From: UBA11164 sp034376725 | Lineage (GTDB): Bacteria; Pseudomonadota; Gammaproteobacteria; Xanthomonadales; Xanthomonadaceae | DNA: 64,000 bases | Direction: 5' to 3' | Assembly: GCA_034376725.1 (NCBI GenBank) | Contig: JAXMJH010000140.1 | Location: 18,945 to 82,944 of the forward strand | In this document: in pieces, positions 59,235 to 64,000 of the stretch | Layout of the letters: each line of letters begins with the position of its first letter | How positions within the stretch are numbered: the first letter of the stretch is position 1 | The notes under the pieces: model-generated | Seen by the model: only the letters and a program-made list of their open reading frames with translations | Databases searched by the model: none | What the model was told of the DNA's origin: nothing | Program-made: the position numbers and the translations under genes

Positions 59235-59684
59235 ATGCTCATCCGTCTAGCCATTGCTGACGATCTGGATGCCATCTGTCGGTTGCTCGACGATGATGAT
59301 CTTGCCCGCAGCCGCGACGGCCACAGCAGCACCCCGACCGAAGCGGTGCGCGCGGCGTTTACGGAAATCCAGGCCGACGCCAATAACGAACTGTGGCTGG
59401 CGGCGGGCGAGGAGGGCCTGCTCGGCTGCCTGCAGCTGACTTTCATTCCGGGGCTGACCCAGGGCGGGATGCGCCGCGCCCTGGTCGAGGCGGTGCGGGT
59501 GCGCAGCGATCATCGTGGGCGGGGTATCGGCGCCCGGCTGATGGCGGCGGCGATCGAGCGGGCTCGCAAGCGCGGTTGCGGGCTGGTCCAGTTGACCACC
59601 GACAAACGCCGGCTGGACGCCCATCGCTTCTATCTTCGCCTGGGCTTCGTCGACAGCCACGAGGGCATGAAGCTCAGACTTTGA
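59235..59684 (+). CDS. GNAT family N-acetyltransferase
   Basis: Acetyl-CoA-dependent acetyltransferase of 149 residues. The GNAT fold shows IRLAIADDLDAICRLLDDDD at the N-terminus, the acetyl-CoA loop VRVRSDHRGRGIGARLMAAA (RxxGxG motif) and LTTDKRRLDAHRFYLRLGFV. The LTTDKxRxDAxRFYxxLGF ending is typical of a large uncharacterised GNAT subgroup. The ATG at 59235 gives the complete fold. The substrate is unknown. It converges with sdaA. Confidence 0.9.
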   Translation: MLIRLAIADDLDAICRLLDDDDLARSRDGHSSTPTEAVRAAFTEIQADANNELWLAAGEEGLLGCLQLTFIPGLTQGGMRRALVEAVRVRSDHRGRGIGARLMAAAIERARKRGCGLVQLTTDKRRLDAHRFYLRLGFVDSHEGMKLRL

Positions 59685-59699
59685 ACGGCAAGAGCGCGC

Positions 59700-61082
59700 T
59701 CAGCACTCGATCACGTTGACCGCCAGGCCGCCGCGCGATGTTTCCTTGTACTTGTCGCGCATGTCGCGGCCAGTGTCGCGCATCGTGCGGATCACCTTGT
59801 CGAGCGAAACCCGGTGTTTGCCGTCACCGCGCAGCGCCATGCGGCTGGCGTTGATCGCCTTGACCGCGCCCATGGCGTTGCGTTCGATGCAGGGAATCTG
59901 CACCAGCCCGGCGATCGGATCGCAGGTCAGGCCAAGGTTGTGCTCCATGCCGATCTCGGCGGCGTTCTCGATCTGCCCCAGGCTCCCGCCAAGCGCGGCG
60001 GTCAGGCCGGCGGCGGCCATCGAACAGGCCACACCGACTTCTCCCTGGCAGCCGACTTCGGCGCCCGATATCGAGGCGTTCTCTTTGTACAGGATGCCCA
60101 CCGCCGCAGCGGTCAGCAGAAAATCGAATATGCCCTTCTCGCTGGCCTTGGGCGAGAACCGGTCGAAATACAGCAGCACTGCCGGGATGATGCCGGCGGC
60201 GCCGTTGGTGGGCGCAGTGACCACTCGGCCGCCGGCGGCATTTTCCTCGTTGACCGCCAGCGCGTAAAGGTTCACCCAGTCGAGAACGGTCAGCGGATCG
60301 CGCAGGTTGGCTTCGGGCCGGTCGCGCAATTCGGCGTGCAACGCCGGCGCCCGGCGGGCGACGTGCAGGCCGCCGGGCAGCTCGCCGGGCGAGCGCAGAC
60401 CGCGCGCCACGCAGTCCTGCATGGCCTGCCAGAGCTGGCGCAATCCGGCGTCGATGGCGGCATCGTCGCGCCAGACCCGCTCGTTGGCGCGCATCAGCTC
60501 GGGAATGGTCAGAAAGCCGTCGGCGCAGCGGTGCAGCAGCTCCTTGCCGGAGGCGAACGGGTGCGGCAGGGCCGTGGTGTCGGCGACGATCCGGTCTTCG
60601 GCGGCTTCGTCGGTATTGACCACGAATCCGCCACCCACCGAATAGTAATCGCGGGTCGCCAGCGTGTTGCCTGCGGAGTCGAAGGCGGAAAAACGCATCC
60701 CGTTGGAGTGGTAGGGCAGTTTCTGGCGTTTGTTGAACACCAGATCGGCCTTCTCGTCGAAGTCGATCTCGTGGCTGCCCAGCAAGCGCAGGCGACCGGC
60801 GCTGCGGATTCGCTGGAGGGTTTCGGGAATGCTGTCCGGGTCGATCCGGTCGGGTTCGTGGCCCTCCAGGCCCATCAGCATCGCCTTGTCGGTGCCGTGG
60901 CCACGGCCGGTCAGCGCCAGCGAGCCGAACAGCTCGACCCGGACGCGGACCACCTCGTCCAGCAGGCCGGGTTGTTTCAGCCAGCGCTCGGCAAAGCGCA
61001 CCGCCGCGCGCATCGGGCCGACCGTGTGCGAGGATGATGGACCGATACCGATCTTGAACAGGTCGAACAGGCTGACGGCCAT
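59700..61082 (-). CDS. sdaA: L-serine ammonia-lyase (iron-sulfur type)
   Basis: Deaminates L-serine to pyruvate with a labile 4Fe-4S cluster. The 460-residue single-chain form has an N-terminal beta domain (about 1-155), starting VSLFDLFKIGIGPSSSHTVG and including LALTGRGHGTDKAMLMGLEG. The alpha domain follows, with AGGRVVTAPTNGAAGIIPAV and cluster cysteines in GAEVGCQGEVGVACSMAAAG, LTCDPIAGLVQIPC and the C-terminus (NVIEC). Glycine cleavage genes in the same window would feed or drain the serine pool, but there is no operon link. Confidence 0.96.
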   Translation of the reverse strand: MAVSLFDLFKIGIGPSSSHTVGPMRAAVRFAERWLKQPGLLDEVVRVRVELFGSLALTGRGHGTDKAMLMGLEGHEPDRIDPDSIPETLQRIRSAGRLRLLGSHEIDFDEKADLVFNKRQKLPYHSNGMRFSAFDSAGNTLATRDYYSVGGGFVVNTDEAAEDRIVADTTALPHPFASGKELLHRCADGFLTIPELMRANERVWRDDAAIDAGLRQLWQAMQDCVARGLRSPGELPGGLHVARRAPALHAELRDRPEANLRDPLTVLDWVNLYALAVNEENAAGGRVVTAPTNGAAGIIPAVLLYFDRFSPKASEKGIFDFLLTAAAVGILYKENASISGAEVGCQGEVGVACSMAAAGLTAALGGSLGQIENAAEIGMEHNLGLTCDPIAGLVQIPCIERNAMGAVKAINASRMALRGDGKHRVSLDKVIRTMRDTGRDMRDKYKETSRGGLAVNVIEC

Positions 61083-61214
61083 GTCGTGCTCCAGGCGAGT
61101 GCGACTATTCTATGCCCCGGCGGCAACACTGCCGAGTGCTTCGGCAGCCGCCACCGGACGGGCCGGACCACCGGCGACGGCGGTTTCGACATTCGACCAT
61201 CAGCGAGGCGCTGC

Positions 61215-61442
61215 GTGCGGCTGATTCTCTACCAACGCGACGATTGTCATCTGTGCGATCAGGCGCTCGACGTGCTTTCCGCCGCCGGCGCGCCCGAGTT
61301 CGACAGCGTGTGGATCGATCACGATGCCGCGCTGCTTGCCAGATTCGGCGAACGGATCCCGGTGCTTCAACGGCAGGATGATGGCCGCGAACTGGACTGG
61401 CCGTTCGACGTTGCCGGACTGCGTGCGTTTCTGGCCGGCTGA
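61215..61442 (+). CDS. Glutaredoxin-like (DUF836) protein
   Basis: Small thioredoxin-fold protein of 75 residues. It starts RLILYQRDDCHLCDQALDVL, with the redox pair CHLC near residue 11-14, and continues VWIDHDAALLARFGERIPVL with the cis-Pro. GTG at 61215 is the only start that gives a normal N-terminus. This family is often annotated as glutaredoxin family protein; the partner is unknown. It lies between divergent sdaA and the convergent yceI gene. Confidence 0.85.
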   Translation: MRLILYQRDDCHLCDQALDVLSAAGAPEFDSVWIDHDAALLARFGERIPVLQRQDDGRELDWPFDVAGLRAFLAG

Positions 61443-61447
61443 GCGGC

Positions 61448-62017
61448 TCAGTCGGCCGGCGACAGGAACAGGCGGGTGAACACGCTGACTTCGTGCGCGA
61501 TGGTGTCCGGGTCGGCCCAGTCACCGGTACCCAGCTCGAAATCCAGTCGATCGAGCTGACTCTCGCCTTCCAGCACGGCTTCGCCTTCGATCACTGCCGG
61601 TGTGCCCGGCCGCCAACTGAATACCAGGGTGACCGGTCGGGTCAGGCCGCGCAGTGACAGCTCGCCGTCGGCGGCGTAGCGGCCGTCCGCCAGCGCGCGA
61701 AAGCTTTCGGCCAGAAAGCGGGCCTGAGGATGGGTGTTTACCGCGAAAAAATCGCTGCCTTTGAGGGTCTGGTCGCGCTCGTCGTTTTGGGTGTCGGCGC
61801 TGGCCAGGTCGATGCGGACATCGAAACGCGCCGTGGACAGATCGGCCGGGTCGAAGCGGATGCTCGGTTCGAAGCGTGCGAAGGTTCCGGTGAAGCGCTC
61901 GCCCTGGGCCGAACCGGCGAAACCCAGCGTGGAGCGCTCCGGGTCGGTGCGCCAGTCCTGCGCGCTGACGCAGGTGGCGATCACAAGCAAAACGAGGGTG
62001 GCGGCGAGTCGGATCAT
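61448..62017 (-). CDS. YceI-family periplasmic lipocalin-like protein (second copy of operon)
   Basis: YceI-like isoprenoid-binding protein of 189 residues with a signal peptide (LAATLVLLVIATCVSAQD). The domain (about residues 20-185) has LGFAGSAQGERFTGTFARFE, NDERDQTLKGSDFFAVNTHP and LSLRGLTRPVTLVFSW. The start overlaps the stop of the cytochrome b561 gene by ATGA. Members bind polyisoprenoids in the periplasm; the quinone link to the adjacent cytochrome is inferred. Confidence 0.93.
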   Translation of the reverse strand: MIRLAATLVLLVIATCVSAQDWRTDPERSTLGFAGSAQGERFTGTFARFEPSIRFDPADLSTARFDVRIDLASADTQNDERDQTLKGSDFFAVNTHPQARFLAESFRALADGRYAADGELSLRGLTRPVTLVFSWRPGTPAVIEGEAVLEGESQLDRLDFELGTGDWADPDTIAHEVSVFTRLFLSPAD

Positions 62018-62604
62018 TGGCGGGTTTTCGCAGTGGGATCGGGGGATTTCGGGTCGTGAACCAGCACCGGCAGCATGCGCACCAGGGTGGCGTCGCGGCG
62101 AGCCAAGTGGTGCCAAAGAGCGGCGATGGCATGGATCAGCACCAGGGCCATCAACGCCCAGAACAGGCCGTTGTGCACGGTAAGTGCGAGCGGCTTCAGA
62201 ACCGGGTCGGCCGGCACCAGACGGGGCAGGTTGATCAGGCCGAACCACTGGAGGGCGAAGTTCGACGCCGAGTTGTAGGCCCAGCCCGACAGCGGCAGCA
62301 GGATCAGCGTCGCGTACATCAGCGCATGGCTGGCGCTGGCCGCCCGCCGCTGCCAGCGCGCGGTGTCGGGCACCGGGTCGGGTGCGCCGGCATACAGGCG
62401 CCAGGCCAGTCGCAGGACGGTCAGCCCCAGAATCGTGAGGCCCAGCGACTTGTGCAGCGCATAGGTCTTGAGCTTGAGCATCGAATTGGGCATTTCCGTC
62501 ATGTACAGGCCGATGACGGCGATCGACAGGATCAGCAGCACCGACAGCCAGTGCAGCGCGATGCTCGGCAGGCCCCAACCAGTGGAATAGTTGCGAACTT
62601 TCAT
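62014..62604 (-). CDS. Cytochrome b561-family di-heme protein
   Basis: Inner membrane cytochrome b of 196 residues with four transmembrane helices. Heme-ligand histidines are probable in SIALHWLSVLLILSIAVIGL, ALHKSLGLTILGL, NGLFWALMALVLIHAIAALW and WHHLARRDATLVRML, matching the bacterial b561 family (CybB-like). These proteins oxidise quinol and pass electrons to periplasmic acceptors. It is flanked by two YceI-family genes in one operon, overlapping the downstream one by four bases. Confidence 0.94.
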   Translation of the reverse strand: MKVRNYSTGWGLPSIALHWLSVLLILSIAVIGLYMTEMPNSMLKLKTYALHKSLGLTILGLTVLRLAWRLYAGAPDPVPDTARWQRRAASASHALMYATLILLPLSGWAYNSASNFALQWFGLINLPRLVPADPVLKPLALTVHNGLFWALMALVLIHAIAALWHHLARRDATLVRMLPVLVHDPKSPDPTAKTRQ

Positions 62605-62613
62605 GATCGGCGG

Positions 62614-63297
62614 TCAGCGTTGCGGTTCGCGGTCGAAGTCTGAATGGACATCGCGGTCTGAGGGCGGTTCCGAGCGCGAATCCTGGGTTGAATCGGACGA
62701 GCGCGGCTGACGTATGGCTTCCAGTTCGATCAGCACCACGGCCTCCTGGCCGATCAGATTGGGGTAGGCGCCCAGCCCGAAATCGGCGCGGTCCAGCACC
62801 AGCTCGGCCGATGCGCCCAGGGTGCGCTTGAAGGTCATGGGATTGGCGCGATCGGCATTCAGCCGGGCGGTGAACGCGATTTCGCGCGTCACACCGCGCA
62901 GTTCCAACTGGCCGACCACACGCATCCGGTCGTCTTCGAGCGGTTCGACTGCCGTGGAGACGAATCGGGCCTGCGCGTAGCGGTCAAGGTGAAAGTACCG
63001 GCGCGCCAGCATGCGCGCATTCCAGTCGGCATCGCCCAGATCCAGGCTGGCGATCGGAATGATGGCTTCGACGGATGACTTGGCCCAGTCCCTGGCGTCG
63101 AACTCGATGCGGCCGGTCAAACCGGAAAAGGTGCCGATGGCCCGCGAGAAGCCGGCATGATCGATCAGGAACACGATGCGACTGTGGACCGGATCGATTC
63201 GATAGCTGCGTGGTTGTGCGGCCAGCTGTGTCGACCAGGCTGCCAGCAGCAGCAAAGCGCAAACGATCGGGCGGTGGACAATTCGGGCGCGAGCCAT
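62614..63297 (-). CDS. YceI-family periplasmic protein (first copy of operon)
   Basis: First gene of the yceI-b561-yceI operon, 227 residues with a signal peptide (VCALLLLAAWSTQLAAQPRS). The YceI domain (about residues 28-190) has YRIDPVHSRIVFLIDHAGFS, ARMLARRYFHLDRYAQARFV and LELRGVTREIAFTARL. An extra hydrophilic tail of about 30 residues (SSDSTQDSRSEPPSDRDVHS) is not part of the domain. It shares only low identity with the second YceI copy, so the two are not a recent duplication. Confidence 0.93.
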   Translation of the reverse strand: MARARIVHRPIVCALLLLAAWSTQLAAQPRSYRIDPVHSRIVFLIDHAGFSRAIGTFSGLTGRIEFDARDWAKSSVEAIIPIASLDLGDADWNARMLARRYFHLDRYAQARFVSTAVEPLEDDRMRVVGQLELRGVTREIAFTARLNADRANPMTFKRTLGASAELVLDRADFGLGAYPNLIGQEAVVLIELEAIRQPRSSDSTQDSRSEPPSDRDVHSDFDREPQR

Positions 63298-63435
63298 GCG
63301 ATGATTCTAAGCGGGTCGGCGTCAACGCGCGCTCAGCGGCGCGCAACGACGCGTTGCAGGCAATGCGACACCGGTCGCGGGATCGAGGGTCGCGCCACCC
63401 CAACCCTGCCGCTGCGCAGTCAGAAAGGGAGAACC

Positions 63436-63930
63436 ATGGCAAGGAACCGTCGTTCAATCTGGGTCGGACTGTTGCTTCTGCTGACGTTGGAAGCCGCGGC
63501 CCAGCCGTTACCGGAAACCCCCCGATTCCGCAGCTTTGGTTTGGACCAGGGCTTGCCGTCGCTGTTCATAACCGCCGTCGCACAGGATCGCCAGGGCTAT
63601 CTCTGGGTGGCGACCGACAACGGACTTGCCCGCTACGATGGCGTGAGCTTCGACGTACACCGTCACCGTCCGGACGACCCGGACACCTTGCGCGGCAATC
63701 ACGTCCAGGCTTTGCACATCGATGATCAGGATCGTGTCTGGGCTTCGATACAGGGCCGGGGGTTCAGTGTTCTGGATGCCGACCGAAAGCGGTGGCGGCA
63801 TTTTGGCCCGGATACCCTGCCAGAGCTGGACGGCGTGGAAGTCTGGTCGTTCGCCCCCGAAGTCTTTTCCAATTCAGGTATGAGCCTGGAGCGGGCGTGT
63901 TTTGGCTCGCACCGAGTCGATGGTGGATAG
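63436..63930 (+). CDS. Truncated two-component-regulator-propeller sensor protein (N-terminal fragment)
   Basis: The start of a large periplasmic-sensor protein: signal peptide (WVGLLLLLTLEAAAQ), then propeller-type repeats GLDQGLPSLFITAVAQDRQG plus YLWVATDNGLARYDGVSF, and VQALHIDDQDRVWASIQGRG. A third repeat begins at GVEVWSFAPE. Normal members exceed 900 residues and end in GGDEF or kinase domains. Here the frame ends after 164 residues, with unrelated final residues (VFSNSGMSLERACFGSHRVD). The break near 63860 suggests insertion of a mobile element or a rearrangement; the last 140 bp are unlike propeller sequence. AGGGAGA is upstream of the ATG. Confidence 0.75.
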   Translation: MARNRRSIWVGLLLLLTLEAAAQPLPETPRFRSFGLDQGLPSLFITAVAQDRQGYLWVATDNGLARYDGVSFDVHRHRPDDPDTLRGNHVQALHIDDQDRVWASIQGRGFSVLDADRKRWRHFGPDTLPELDGVEVWSFAPEVFSNSGMSLERACFGSHRVDGG

Positions 63931-64000
63931 GATCTGCGAGTGTAGTCGGTGTGGTCTGGCAGTTGGCGTTTTGGATCAGGCGGAACGTCGCTTTGCCGGT

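Noticed and set aside
1..64000. tRNA, rRNA or tmRNA genes
   Set aside because: No intergenic region showed a T-loop/acceptor pattern or rRNA-like sequence on either strand by eye; a dedicated search program would be needed to exclude them.

Overview
The window is a GC-rich, densely coded chromosomal segment of a gammaproteobacterium. Its gene content and order point to the Lysobacterales/Xanthomonadales side: a Lys/Ala-rich histone H1-like protein, many DUF4124 proteins, a sensor of the two-component-regulator propeller type, pilD next to pilC/pilB, and the order lptG-lptF-pepA-holC-valS. The taxon is inferred from gene content, not from a marker gene. No rRNA, tRNA, CRISPR array, prophage or recognisable transposase was seen.

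Layout. 1-6.2 kb: iron region, with a FecA-like TonB-dependent receptor (cut by the window edge) and an FbpA/FbpB-type ferric-iron ABC pair, each preceded by a Fur-box-like site, around an SPFH/NfeD membrane pair. 6.3-9.5 kb: glycine cleavage genes gcvT, gcvH, gcvPA (no gcvPB here). 9.5-10.8 kb: a long non-coding leader and the H1-like gene. 11-19.4 kb: a PAS-PAS-GGDEF-EAL protein, an M48 protease with a TerB-like tail, then the type IV pilus genes pilD, pilC, pilB. 19.6-25 kb: etfB, cysD-cysNC (sulfate activation) and ETF-quinone oxidoreductase. 25-32 kb: an AlkB-like oxygenase, an Mla-type lipid transport operon (mlaE-F-D-lipoprotein), an EamA transporter and a ThrE-type exporter. 32-37 kb: an H-NS-family protein, an OmpR/EnvZ-type two-component pair and a GMC oxidoreductase. 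37-50 kb: proS, two DUF4124 proteins, pssA, a probable holD, rimI, valS, holC, pepA, lptF, lptG, and a beta-lactamase-fold lipoprotein. 50-64 kb: lemA, a frameshifted 2OG-Fe(II) oxygenase, an outer-membrane-like protein, hslO, mtgA, a GT2 glycosyltransferase, a CBS protein, prfC, an M23 peptidase, a GNAT, sdaA, a glutaredoxin-like protein, a yceI-cytochrome b561-yceI operon and a broken sensor gene.

The most unusual feature is a family of short dispersed elements built from 7-bp G-rich tandem repeats (GGGAATC/GGGAATG/GGGAGTC). Four of them have a left array and an inverted right array around a variable core. They sit at gene 3' ends (pilC, holC, pepA; a one-sided array follows the iron permease gene). 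One lies in frame inside valS, adding about 50 codons to an essential tRNA synthetase, and another supplies the last ten residues and stop codon of pepA. Other points worth checking are an 11-bp tandem duplication that exactly explains a frameshift in an oxygenase gene, and a candidate HolD gene wedged between pssA and rimI with one-base overlaps on both sides.
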